Below are positions 41,542 through 50,100 of a DNA stretch of 61,976 nucleotides, piece after piece; within the stretch, counting starts at the first letter, position 1, and each line of letters begins with the position of its first letter. The DNA lies in assembly GCA_022448085.1 (NCBI GenBank), contig JAKUTH010000009.1, forward strand, positions 1-61,976, read 5' to 3'. Under the pieces are notes generated by a model. It was not told the DNA's origin and ran no database searches. It saw only the letters and a program-made list of their open reading frames with translations. A program made the translations under genes and the position numbers. The DNA comes from Pseudomonadales bacterium (lineage in GTDB: Bacteria; Pseudomonadota; Gammaproteobacteria; Pseudomonadales; Azotimanducaceae).

Positions 41542-42376
41542 ACGCTGCCTTCATTTCATCGACGAACGCGCGAATCAACCATCCTGAAATAGCTGTACCA
41601 CCAGGCACGTTGGGTGATTGGTCGTACCTAAACCAGTTGGCCTCTGCGATTTCCCCATCGCGACAAACAATGTCACCCGAAACGTAGTCCGCGTGAAACC
41701 CAAGCATTAGCGAATTTGGGAACGGCCACGACTGACTACCTAAATACCGAAGATTTTCGATCTTGATGCCAACTTCCTCATACACCTCCCTATGCACAGT
41801 CTGTTCAATCGACTCTCCCGGCTCCACAAAACCGGCCAAGGTACTGAACATACCAGTCGGCCACGAGGCGTTTCGAGCAAGTAGCATATCTTGATCACGT
41901 CGAACCAACACGATAATACTCGGACTCAGACGTGGATAACTGATCGATTGGCAGGACGGACATACCCGAGCTCGGTCCGCAGCGTGATCTTCCGTTTCCG
42001 TACCACACCGCCCGCAAAAGACGTGGTCCCGATGCCACTCAACGATCTGTTTTGCTCGTCCCGCGAGATAAAACATCGCTGACTCGACCCGACCGAGCCA
42101 AGACCGAAGTCCAGTCAAAGCGTAACCTTCGGGCGCACGGCCCTTTGCTTCCAACGCGTAACAAGACGTTCCGCGCCATTCACCCACGTAAAGTCGCGCA
42201 ATAACTTCGAGATCTACCCAACGAAACTCATCTGCCGTCACCGGCCGGGGAACGCCGTGTTCACTGAGAGAAAGCACTTCCCCACCGACAAAAACGAAAT
42301 AAAGCGATTCGTCAGTGTGCGCCCCTTGCGGTTCCTTACTGATCGATTCGAATCCATCGGGCTCAAACGGCCACAT
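41507..42376 (-). CDS. nudC: NAD(H) pyrophosphatase / RNA decapping hydrolase NudC
   Basis: A Nudix enzyme that hydrolyses NADH and removes NAD caps from RNA. The 289-aa protein has a zinc finger with CGRCG and CPSCQ spaced about 20 residues apart, a conserved SYPRLSPSIIVLV stretch, and the Nudix box GFVEPGES followed by REVYEEVG. After the box comes the SQSWPFPNSLMLGF motif specific to NudC (SQPWPFPxS). I chose the ATG at 42376, with GGGA upstream. The open frame reaches 42541 but would then overlap the start of nhaB. Confidence 0.93.
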   Translation of the reverse strand: MWPFEPDGFESISKEPQGAHTDESLYFVFVGGEVLSLSEHGVPRPVTADEFRWVDLEVIARLYVGEWRGTSCYALEAKGRAPEGYALTGLRSWLGRVESAMFYLAGRAKQIVEWHRDHVFCGRCGTETEDHAADRARVCPSCQSISYPRLSPSIIVLVRRDQDMLLARNASWPTGMFSTLAGFVEPGESIEQTVHREVYEEVGIKIENLRYLGSQSWPFPNSLMLGFHADYVSGDIVCRDGEIAEANWFRYDQSPNVPGGTAISGWLIRAFVDEMKAAFNPESADGLGT

Positions 42377-42522
42377 AACTTTCCCGCTTCGCGTACAACG
42401 CAAACGATGATACCAATGAACCAAGATATCAGTACGCACAGGCTCAAGAGTGGCGACGCCGTATTGAGCGCGCCGCGCCGCGCCTGTATCTTCCAACGTT
42501 GACTGAACCGTGGAGTGTCGTA

Positions 42523-44058
42523 GTGGTTGAGACAACTTCAAGCAGGCGTGGACGAATTAGTTTCGATTCATTCTGGGACAACTTCCTCGGAAACGCGCCC
42601 GAATGGTACAAGCGCGCCATTGTTGGCTTCCTTATCCTAAATCCACTGCTCTTACTCTTGCCCCAAGGGCACTACATCGCGGGATGGGTGCTCGTCTTAG
42701 AATTTATTTTCACGCTGGCAATGGCACTTAAATGTTATCCACTACAACCCGGGGGCTTACTTGCGTTTGAAGCCATCGTCTTCCAGTTATCCAGTCCAGA
42801 CACAGTAATGCACGAACTGGTAAATGCCTTTCCAGTCATTTTGCTACTCATCTTTATGGTGGCTGGCATTTACTTCATGAAGGATCTGTTGTTATTCATC
42901 TTCACAAAGATCCTGCTGGGCGTTCGTTCTAAAGCTTTGTTGTCGTTCCTTTTCTGCTTCGTCGCCGCGTTCCTGTCTGCGTTCCTTGACGCGCTTACCG
43001 TTACCGCCGTCGTTATTAGTGTCGCTGTCGGGTTCTATTCTGTGTATCACCGCTTTGCCTCCGAAAGCGGAGATCATGACGAAGATGTCCCCGAGCTTCA
43101 TCGCCAAGACCTCGATCAGTTTCGTTCGTTTTTAAGAGGCTTGGTCATGCACGCCGCCGTCGGCACAGCACTCGGTGGCGTAACCACAACAGTGGGCGAA
43201 CCACAAAATCTCCTTATCTCTGAAGTAATGAAATGGGAGTTCATCGAGTTTTTTATGGTGATGGCTCCCGTGACCTTGCCGGTGCTCGCGATTGGACTCT
43301 TCACTTGTCTCGTGCTCGAGTGGACAGGCTGGTTCGGTTACGGAACGAAAATTCCGGAAAATGTCCTGGCAGTACTCAAGGAATACGACAGGGAAGAAAC
43401 CGCAGAAAGGACGGGGCGCGATAACGCAAGCCTCATCATGCAAGCCGTGGCCGCACTCTTCTTGATCTGTGCCCTCGCGTTCCAACTCGCCGCAGTCGGT
43501 TTAGTCGGACTGTCCGTGATTGTCTTACAAACCGCTTTAAATGGCATCGTTGAGGAACATCAGATAGGGCATGCTTTCGAAGAAGCTCTACCCTTTACCG
43601 CATTGCTCGCAGTATTTTTTACCGTCGTCGCCGTGATCCACGATCAGCATCTGTTTACTCCGGTAATCGACTACGTGCTCTCTTTCGAACCACACCTGCA
43701 ACCTGGTGTGTTCTATATCGCCAACGGTGTCCTTTCCGCGATTAGCGACAACGTATTTGTCGCCACCGTCTACATTAGTGAGGTTAAAGAGGCTTACGTC
43801 GCAGGCGATTTGATGCCTGGTGCCGACGAATCCTTAAGGCGCCAACAGTTTGACCTGCTCGCAGTAGCCATTAATACCGGTACAAACATCCCTAGTGTCG
43901 CAACACCAAATGGCCAGGCCGCTTTTTTGTTTCTCCTCACGTCGTCGCTGGCACCGCTCATCAGACTCTCGTACGGACGCATGGTATTCATGGCATTACC
44001 GTACACACTAACGATGGGGATTACGGGTTGGATGGCGGTTCAGTGGATTCTTCAGTAG
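42523..44058 (+). CDS. nhaB: Na+/H+ antiporter NhaB
   Basis: A 511-aa inner-membrane sodium/proton antiporter. It is close to the E. coli NhaB pattern: [15 protein letters not shown] near the start, [38 protein letters not shown] and [17 protein letters not shown], with ten or more hydrophobic helices. [20 protein letters not shown] is the conserved NhaB C-terminal block. The preferred start is a GTG at 42523, which has GGAG 7 bases upstream; a TTG at 42499 is the alternative. Its last 38 bases overlap the end of dnaQ on the other strand. Confidence 0.95.
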   Translation: MVETTSSRRGRISFDSFWDNFLGNAPEWYKRAIVGFLILNPLLLLLPQGHYIAGWVLVLEFIFTLAMALKCYPLQPGGLLAFEAIVFQLSSPDTVMHELVNAFPVILLLIFMVAGIYFMKDLLLFIFTKILLGVRSKALLSFLFCFVAAFLSAFLDALTVTAVVISVAVGFYSVYHRFASESGDHDEDVPELHRQDLDQFRSFLRGLVMHAAVGTALGGVTTTVGEPQNLLISEVMKWEFIEFFMVMAPVTLPVLAIGLFTCLVLEWTGWFGYGTKIPENVLAVLKEYDREETAERTGRDNASLIMQAVAALFLICALAFQLAAVGLVGLSVIVLQTALNGIVEEHQIGHAFEEALPFTALLAVFFTVVAVIHDQHLFTPVIDYVLSFEPHLQPGVFYIANGVLSAISDNVFVATVYISEVKEAYVAGDLMPGADESLRRQQFDLLAVAINTGTNIPSVATPNGQAAFLFLLTSSLAPLIRLSYGRMVFMALPYTLTMGITGWMAVQWILQ

Positions 44059-44767
44059 TTCCTAATTGGCGCCAAACCGAACCGTTGTGCGCGACGTTAT
44101 CGAGGTTGTCCAGATAGGCTTCATGCGCCTCTAGTTCCTCCGGTGTTGGCCGCTGTACAAGCAACTTCGAAGACCTCGCGGTAAGCCGAACCTCGGTCGC
44201 TTCTGCCGCAATCCGTCCACTTCCATTAGCACCATCGTCAAACATCGAGGTTTGGCCGCCAGTCATCGTTAGGTATACGTCAGCCAGTATCTCGGCATCG
44301 AGCAACGCTCCATGGCGCTCGCGAGCAGAGCTATCGACCCCATAACGACGACAGAGTGCGTCCAAACTATTTTTTTGCCCGGGATGTTTATGCCTGGCCA
44401 AGGCCAGCGAATCTAAAATCGTACAAGCATCATCAATGCGTTCCGTACTCTCCATCCTCGACAACTCGTAATTGAGAAACGCTACATCAAACGGTGCGTT
44501 ATGAATGATTAGTTCAGCACCACGAATAAAAGCCATGAACTCCTCAGCAATGGTTTCGAACTCAGGTTCATCCTCCAAGTCGCGGTTGCTCAGTCCATGG
44601 ATTTCGTATGCCGCATCATCTATTTCGCGTTTAGGATTCACATATTGGTGATATCGTTCTCCGGTTACTCGACGATCCAGAATTTCGACACATCCAATCT
44701 CAATCACACGATGCCCCTGTTCCGGTTCTAGCCCTGTAGTTTCCGTATCGACAACAACTTGCCGCAT
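44021..44767 (-). CDS. dnaQ: DNA polymerase III epsilon subunit (3'-5' proofreading exonuclease)
   Basis: The proofreading subunit of the replicase. The 248-aa protein has ExoI DTETTG (7-12), Exo[16 protein letters not shown] (near 90-103) and the Exo[17 protein letters not shown] motif. A flexible C-terminal region would contact the alpha subunit. ATG at 44767, with AAGGAG shortly upstream, 2 bases after the rnhA stop. It forms an operon with rnhA and the yafS-like gene. Confidence 0.97.
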   Translation of the reverse strand: MRQVVVDTETTGLEPEQGHRVIEIGCVEILDRRVTGERYHQYVNPKREIDDAAYEIHGLSNRDLEDEPEFETIAEEFMAFIRGAELIIHNAPFDVAFLNYELSRMESTERIDDACTILDSLALARHKHPGQKNSLDALCRRYGVDSSARERHGALLDAEILADVYLTMTGGQTSMFDDGANGSGRIAAEATEVRLTARSSKLLVQRPTPEELEAHEAYLDNLDNVAHNGSVWRQLGTTEESTEPPSNP

Positions 44768-44769
44768 CG

Positions 44770-45216
44770 TTACTCCTTCAACAGGTCGTCGATGGCGTCA
44801 TTTGCCGCCCGATCGACACGCTCGTTCTCTTCATGTCCGCTGTGTCCCTTGACCCAAAACCACTGCACATCGTGGCGCGCGTTGAGCTCATCCAATTCAA
44901 TCCAAAGGTCCCGGTTCTTAACCGAACCTCGAGAGGCCGTTTTCCATCCGTTGGACTTCCAACGCTGTATCCACTCAGTCACCCCTTGACGCACATATTG
45001 TGAATCTGTGGTGAGCGACACACGGGTCGTTCTTGAAAGTGCGCGCAGACCTTCAATTGCTGCCCGAAGCTCCATGCGATTATTAGTCGTAGAAGCTTCT
45101 GCACCGTTGATCAATCTCTCATTCGTTCCTTTTCGTAGTAGCGCCGCCCAGCCCCCCGGTCCCGGATTTCCTCGGCAAGCGCCGTCAGTAAAAATCTCTA
45201 CTTTAGCGATGCTCAT
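44770..45216 (-). CDS. rnhA: Ribonuclease HI
   Basis: Degrades the RNA strand of RNA-DNA hybrids. The 148-aa sequence shows the catalytic set: D in FTDGACRGNPGPGGW, E in NNRMELRAAIEGL, D in TTDSQYV and the C-terminal D in ERVDRAAN, plus the basic-protrusion region with WIQRWKSNGWKT. The ATG at 45216 overlaps the TGA of the upstream yafS-like gene (ATGA), which fixes the start. Standard length. Confidence 0.97.
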   Translation of the reverse strand: MSIAKVEIFTDGACRGNPGPGGWAALLRKGTNERLINGAEASTTNNRMELRAAIEGLRALSRTTRVSLTTDSQYVRQGVTEWIQRWKSNGWKTASRGSVKNRDLWIELDELNARHDVQWFWVKGHSGHEENERVDRAANDAIDDLLKE

Positions 45217-45982
45217 CGTCGCGCGATCGGCTTTGGCAAACCGATCGAACCGACCTTTGGTAAACGCGAAAAACCGGCCGTACGCGGTGGAATGAACGCG
45301 CCCCTCTGCTTCACCCCGCAAATCACGTACACATCACCGAATGGGAAAGGGATCCTAGGTAATTTTTCCGCAACCCGGCCAAAGCTCCTACTATTTGTGC
45401 GATGAACCATACGGCCATAACAATTGAGGTATCGGACGGGTTGATCACGATGGATCCCTAGCACGGAGATCCAATCCTGTATGCGGATGCTCGACAGCGG
45501 CATCAAACCTCGAAAGGTGTTACACCATCGTAAAAATCCCCACAAGCTCAAAGAATTGAATCCGCAGATAATGACGCGCCCGGTTGCAATGCCCTTTGTA
45601 CCTCGCGCAGAACCGCCCGCGGATCCGCACCAAGCTCCAGAACATGGTGCAGCACTATTCCATCGATCGAATTCGACGGGAACGGCAAGCAATCGGCTGC
45701 AACGACCACGCCTTCTTCGACCATACCATCGATCTTTCCGGTATGAACGGCTCCGTACAAGCGCGCTTTCATCATGCATCGTTTACTCGAAGCTTTAGCT
45801 ATTCTAGCGCGCGGCCCGAGCCATAACATGATTTCACCATGAAACCGTCTTGCCTCATGACTGAGCACTTCGATTTCAATATCAGAAAAGGAGATCGCGA
45901 CTTGCGAGTCCAGCCAAGCGACGAACGGGTTAGACGTCCCTCCTCGTGGCTTTAAATATTTGGATCCAGCGTCAGTTGCCAA
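45213..45982 (-). pseudogene. YafS-like SAM methyltransferase, frameshifted
   Basis: Two frames together give one class I methyltransferase related to E. coli YafS. The first (from a TTG at 45982) ends with ADCLPFPSNSIDG, LGADPRAVLREVQRALQPGA and then runs to a stop near 45548. The second carries on with RVIICGFNSLSLWG and runs to 45213. The switch falls near 45585-45595, between LQPGA and RVIICGFN. The total span is not a multiple of three, as a one-base loss (or two-base gain) would give. The gene lies upstream of rnhA-dnaQ, as yafS does in E. coli. It is either a real decayed gene or a sequencing error. Confidence 0.8.
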
Positions 45983-47640
45983 TGACCTTCGAATTCCGCA
46001 AAGTACTGGCGTTCCGCAGCATTCTGGACCGTCGAATCTTGAAGGGCAACATCAACCAGGTAGTTCGTCTATCGCTTCTACTTTTGTTTCTCCTAGTTCA
46101 AGGCTGCTCGACACTACCCTTCTATTCAAATGACGAGCCGAAGAGTTACGTCAATCTCGGGACAGTAGACTGGGCGCCCGAACCTCACTTTTACAGCGAA
46201 ACTTCCTTACCAACCAAGAAACCGAGCGACAATGCATTACCCGACAGAACCAGTTTTCGGGAAGAAGAGTTAGCGCCGGAACGAAACAACTACCTAGAAC
46301 ACTTATCGGGATCCTTTGAACTCGACCACCACCTTGACAACCATCGCGTGCAACAAGAAATCGCAATGCTTCAGCGAAACCCAAATTACTTCGATTCGCT
46401 TCAATCTCGGCTAGAGCGTTATCTGCCCTTCATTTGTGACAAAGTGCTGAGTCGGAATTTACCGGGCGAACTTTGCCTAATTCCCATCATCGAGAGTTCG
46501 CTTGATCCGTTCGCGTTTTCATCGGGCGGAGCCGCAGGATTTTGGCAGTTCATTCCAAGCACGGCGAAACGATATGGGCTCAAGATTGACTGGTGGGTCG
46601 ACGAGCGGCGGGATCTACTCGCGTCAACGGACGCGGCATTAGATTACCTCGTTTACCTCAATGGCCGCTTCGACGACTGGCTCCTAGCAATCGCGTCATA
46701 CAATTGGGGCGAAGGGCGGGTGGCTCAAGCAAAAAAACAACGCGGCGGCGACGTTGGATTCTTCGATTTGCGCGTTCCGGCGGAAACAGCGGGATACGTC
46801 CCGAGGCTTCTGGCCTTTGCGGCTGTTTTTGCTGCACCCGATGCGTATAACGTCCACCTTGACATCAATCGAGCCAACATAGATGAACAAGCGTTGGCAA
46901 TCGTCGACACCATTGGTCAGTTAGACGTGAGCAAGGCTGCAAGCACCTCGGGGATTTCGGTCGAAACCTTATATCGAATCAACCCTGCCTTAAATCAGTG
47001 GTCCACCCACCCGCGAGGCCCACACCGCTTAATGGTGCCAGCTCCTAATCAAGAGTGGATTCAAACCGCCTTAGCTAACATTCCTCCTGAAGAGCGTGTT
47101 TCGTGGATTAGGCACAAAATCGTGAGAAACGAGACTCTAGGCGATCTTGCACTGCACTATGGAACAGACGTTGCAACTATGCTCAAAGCCAACAAAATGA
47201 CTTCGACTCGAATAATTGCGGGAAACTATTTGCTTATTCCTCGCTCAACCATCCCCATTGAAAGATATCCGACGCCGGATCTAAACCGAAATACAAATGG
47301 GGCGGTCCACATTGTCCGTGCAGGAGAATCTCTCTGGACGATCGCTAAACGTTATCGGGTAACAACAGATACGCTCATGCGCACCAACCGTATCGGTCCA
47401 AGTGAAATCATACGGCCGGGAAGAAAAGTCATTATTCCGCAGAAAACATCCCCCGGACCCGTCGTCAGAGAAATCCGATACAAAATAAAAAACGGCGACT
47501 CTCTTGCGACTATCGCCCGAAAATTCAACCTATCCGTGAGCGCTATTGCGAATCGAAACGCCCTTGACCCCGAAAAGTACATTCATCCCGGACAAGAGTT
47601 AACGATCGACGTCAACGTAACTTCTGCACGCTCAAGATAG
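45982..47640 (+). CDS. mltD: Membrane-bound lytic murein transglycosylase D (LysM-containing)
   Basis: An outer-membrane lipoprotein (552 aa) that cuts peptidoglycan glycan strands. The N-terminus has a hydrophobic segment ending in a lipobox-like LVQGC (C near residue 42). The transglycosylase domain shows PIIESSLDPFAFSSGGAAGFWQF (with the catalytic E) and ASYNWGEGRV. The C-terminal half holds three LysM-like repeats around IRHKIVRNETLGDLA, HIVRAGESLWTIA and YKIKNGDSLATIA. The ATG at 45982 shares its first base with the putative TTG of the divergent yafS-like gene. The gloB gene found between mltD and yafS in other gammaproteobacteria is absent. Confidence 0.95.
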   Translation: MTFEFRKVLAFRSILDRRILKGNINQVVRLSLLLLFLLVQGCSTLPFYSNDEPKSYVNLGTVDWAPEPHFYSETSLPTKKPSDNALPDRTSFREEELAPERNNYLEHLSGSFELDHHLDNHRVQQEIAMLQRNPNYFDSLQSRLERYLPFICDKVLSRNLPGELCLIPIIESSLDPFAFSSGGAAGFWQFIPSTAKRYGLKIDWWVDERRDLLASTDAALDYLVYLNGRFDDWLLAIASYNWGEGRVAQAKKQRGGDVGFFDLRVPAETAGYVPRLLAFAAVFAAPDAYNVHLDINRANIDEQALAIVDTIGQLDVSKAASTSGISVETLYRINPALNQWSTHPRGPHRLMVPAPNQEWIQTALANIPPEERVSWIRHKIVRNETLGDLALHYGTDVATMLKANKMTSTRIIAGNYLLIPRSTIPIERYPTPDLNRNTNGAVHIVRAGESLWTIAKRYRVTTDTLMRTNRIGPSEIIRPGRKVIIPQKTSPGPVVREIRYKIKNGDSLATIARKFNLSVSAIANRNALDPEKYIHPGQELTIDVNVTSARSR

Positions 47641-49551
47641 TTAATTGGCGGTGACGGTCACGCCTGTCTCAATGGAGGCATCCGAACGCAACGTCTGTAT
47701 CAACCCTTCGAAATCTCGCTGTCCAAAAAAGTCGGTCAATTGATCGGTTAGCTGCAACCTCTCGAATTCGGTCGTTGCTCCGAAATCTCCCAGGTTCGCG
47801 TTCGTCACCAAGACAATCGCGCGTTTTCCGTCCTCAAGTTGAGTCTCACCGACAGATCGCGACCGTTCGCCAGGTACCGCGAGCTCGAATGCCTGTTGCA
47901 GAATCGGTGTCGGTACATTATCAACAGCCCGTGTCGCGTCATCTGAACGCACCCATGTCGCTCCCACTCGAGCTGCAACATCACTGGCCGACTCTTCATT
48001 CTCTAGTCTCACCACCGTATCGCGTACCATCGTCAACACCTGTTCGTCGACTTTATCTTGTTTAAGCTGCGCGATAATTTGCTCCCGAACTTCATTAAGG
48101 GACCTTTGTTTTGACGCCGTTCGATCGACCAAACGGACAACCACAGCATGTGTGTCTTCAATCAATATCGGTCGGCTATTGAAACCATTATCGATGACGT
48201 CGATTTCAAGCACCCTTTGCCTGACTTTCGTACTTGCAAACACGCCTGCGCCTTCGCTTCTGGTAAGACCCTCGACGGTTTTTATCTCCAACGCATGTGT
48301 ATCGGCTATTGGTTGCAACGAATCCGTCTCTTCAAAAGCGAGTTTATCGACCGCCGCCAAACGTTCCTCAAACAGGCGACCTGCCCGCTCCGTCAAAAGT
48401 GTTTCACGCATCGCCGATTGCTCGTCATCAAATGACGGAAATTCAACAGCCTCGATCTCTACAAGTTTGACCAGATGTACACCAAATTCCGTTTGGAAAG
48501 GAAGCGAGACATCACCGGTGGCGAGGCTCCACAAAACGTCTTCGAAATCGCTCACAAACGCGCCCCTTCCTGCCACACCTAAGTCGCCCCCAGCACTACC
48601 GGATCCAGGATCTTCCGATAGTTCTTTCGCCAGAGTCGAGAAGTCCTCACCACCAATTACACGACTTCGAATATTCGACATCTCCTCAAGAGCTACGACC
48701 AACGATCGATTTTCATTCACCTCAAGGAGAATGTGAGAGGCTCGCCGACGGTCATTGGACTCGGATGCAGCCTTCGCCGACTCGTATGCAGATCGAACGT
48801 CCTCGACCGAAATATCGATCTCGTTGCGACGGTCATGATCTGAAAATTCAACGTAGGCAAGATCAAACGACTCCTCTGTTACGAATTGATCCGTGTGCAT
48901 TTCGTAGAAGTCCGCAATTTCGGTTTCGCTCACCCCCACCCGGTCTTCAAACATGGCAGCATCGATAATCATGTATGCAACGTCGCGCGTCTGATTTAGC
49001 ATCGACGCAGCGTCGCGAAGTTCACGTCCAGTCGTAAACGCAGTGTCTTGATATACCTCCACAAGCTGAGAAAGCTGTGCATCAGTTTCCATCGCTGACT
49101 GAAAACTCTGCGGCGAGTATCCTAAATTCTGCAAGGTCGATCGATATATGGATTGGTTGAATACGCCATCAACCTGAAAATTCGGATTGTCGATAAGTTC
49201 CTTACGAAAGGACTCCGCCAAACCAACTAGGGCGAGGTCTTCGGCAGTTTGCCGTAACAAAGTTCGGTTAATGAGTGAGTCAAGGACAGTTTGCTGACTG
49301 ACTAGGTTGTCAATTAGTTCGGGACTAACCTCATCACCCATACGAGATTGCAAATTCCGTTTCTGTCGTTGAGTTTCTATCTCTAACTCGCGCACCGTAA
49401 TTTCATCGTCATTGACGGAAGCTGCGCGAGGCTCGTTTTCCGCAAGAAAATTGAACGCTCCAAACCCGAATACCACAAGGACAAAGCAAATAATGCCGAC
49501 AATGATTTTCGCCCCCAAACCTTGGGCCCCATCTCTCATCTTCTGTAACAA
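47641..49551 (-). CDS. ppiD: Periplasmic folding chaperone PpiD
   Basis: PpiD is an inner-membrane-anchored parvulin-like chaperone near the Sec translocon. The 636-aa protein has one N-terminal membrane helix (about 15-35), a SurA-like N domain, and a parvulin domain with RRASHILLEV and GGDLGVAGRGAFV. A long C-terminal region follows. The start is a TTG at 49551, giving the family-typical MLQKMRDGAQG. It has a full AGGAGG Shine-Dalgarno 9 bases upstream; a later ATG at 49539 lacks that. A terminator separates it from hupB. Confidence 0.94.
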   Translation of the reverse strand: MLQKMRDGAQGLGAKIIVGIICFVLVVFGFGAFNFLAENEPRAASVNDDEITVRELEIETQRQKRNLQSRMGDEVSPELIDNLVSQQTVLDSLINRTLLRQTAEDLALVGLAESFRKELIDNPNFQVDGVFNQSIYRSTLQNLGYSPQSFQSAMETDAQLSQLVEVYQDTAFTTGRELRDAASMLNQTRDVAYMIIDAAMFEDRVGVSETEIADFYEMHTDQFVTEESFDLAYVEFSDHDRRNEIDISVEDVRSAYESAKAASESNDRRRASHILLEVNENRSLVVALEEMSNIRSRVIGGEDFSTLAKELSEDPGSGSAGGDLGVAGRGAFVSDFEDVLWSLATGDVSLPFQTEFGVHLVKLVEIEAVEFPSFDDEQSAMRETLLTERAGRLFEERLAAVDKLAFEETDSLQPIADTHALEIKTVEGLTRSEGAGVFASTKVRQRVLEIDVIDNGFNSRPILIEDTHAVVVRLVDRTASKQRSLNEVREQIIAQLKQDKVDEQVLTMVRDTVVRLENEESASDVAARVGATWVRSDDATRAVDNVPTPILQQAFELAVPGERSRSVGETQLEDGKRAIVLVTNANLGDFGATTEFERLQLTDQLTDFFGQRDFEGLIQTLRSDASIETGVTVTAN

Positions 49552-49580
49552 ACTATTTAGCCTCCTAACAAGATCCAAGA

Positions 49581-49610
49581 ATAAAAAAGGCGCATTCGAG
49601 GTGCGCCTTT
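49581..49610 (-). terminator. Rho-independent terminator after hupB
   Basis: A perfect 9-bp stem (49586-49594 with 49602-49610; arms AAAGGCGCA and TGCGCCTTT) and a 7-base loop. On the minus strand it is followed directly by a T-rich run (complement of 49581-49588, TTTTTTAT). It lies about 90 bases past the hupB stop and 30-60 bases upstream of the ppiD start, so it should end the hupB transcript. Confidence 0.88.
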
Positions 49611-49702
49611 AGTTGTCGGTCAATCCCTGGGGGTGAAGGGGGCCGGGCGGGTAAGTCGTTTCGACATCCCGCCCATTCCCAGGCTTGTCTCGTCCAGCTG
49701 AG

Positions 49703-49975
49703 TTAGTTCAAAGAATCCTTCAGAGCTTTACCCGCCTTAAATGCTGGAGCCCGCGAAGCTCTAATGTGAATCGGCGCTCCCGTTTGCGGATTACGGCCCA
49801 TCCTGGCCGCTCTATCCCTAACGTTAAACGTGCCGAAACCAACAAGCACCACAGGATCCGATTGCCTCAACGATCGACCGATCGCACCCAGAGCGGCATC
49901 CAGCGCTCGTCCGGCAGATGCTTTGGAAAGGTCAGCTTCGTTGGCAATTGCATCGATAAGTTCTGATTTATTCAT
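49703..49975 (-). CDS. hupB: DNA-binding protein HU-beta
   Basis: A 90-aa nucleoid protein of the HU/IHF family. [11 protein letters not shown] begins the sequence. The DNA-binding arm shows [17 protein letters not shown], with the proline that kinks DNA, and [12 protein letters not shown] ends it. Length and position between lon and ppiD mark it as HU-beta. Start ATG 49975; an open frame going further upstream was rejected. It has its own promoter and leader hairpin (50028-50057 and 49998-50021). Confidence 0.97.
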   Translation of the reverse strand: MNKSELIDAIANEADLSKASAGRALDAALGAIGRSLRQSDPVVLVGFGTFNVRDRAARMGRNPQTGAPIHIRASRAPAFKAGKALKDSLN

Positions 49976-49997
49976 ATAGGCCCTTTTAGGTTGATGG

Positions 49998-50021
49998 AGA
50001 AACGGCACAAAGCCCGTTTCT
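49998..50021 (-). other. Stem-loop in the hupB leader
   Basis: An 8-bp perfect stem (arms AGAAACGG and CCGTTTCT) with an 8-base loop, in the 5' untranslated part of hupB about 23 bases upstream of the ATG. No T-run follows, so it is not a simple terminator. It could affect translation or mRNA stability. Confidence 0.5.
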
Positions 50022-50027
50022 TGGCGT

Positions 50028-50057
50028 CTTATAGCAGCGCACGAAAAACGCTGTCAA
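50028..50057 (-). promoter_or_regulatory. Likely sigma-70 promoter of hupB
   Basis: On the minus strand a perfect -35 TTGACA (50052-50057) is followed after 18 bases by a -10 TATAAG (50028-50033). If read as CTATAA the spacing is 17. It lies about 53 bases upstream of the hupB ATG and just past the lon stop, as expected for a separately transcribed hupB. Confidence 0.68.
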
Positions 50058-50100
50058 GCCGCTTATTCAAAGGGATCTATCGAATCCGCTCACTTTTTGG

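Noticed and set aside
45213..45779. Separate small gene overlapping the start of rnhA
   Set aside because: Only its C-terminal half looks like real protein, and that half continues the methyltransferase in the other frame. It is the second part of the frameshifted yafS homologue.
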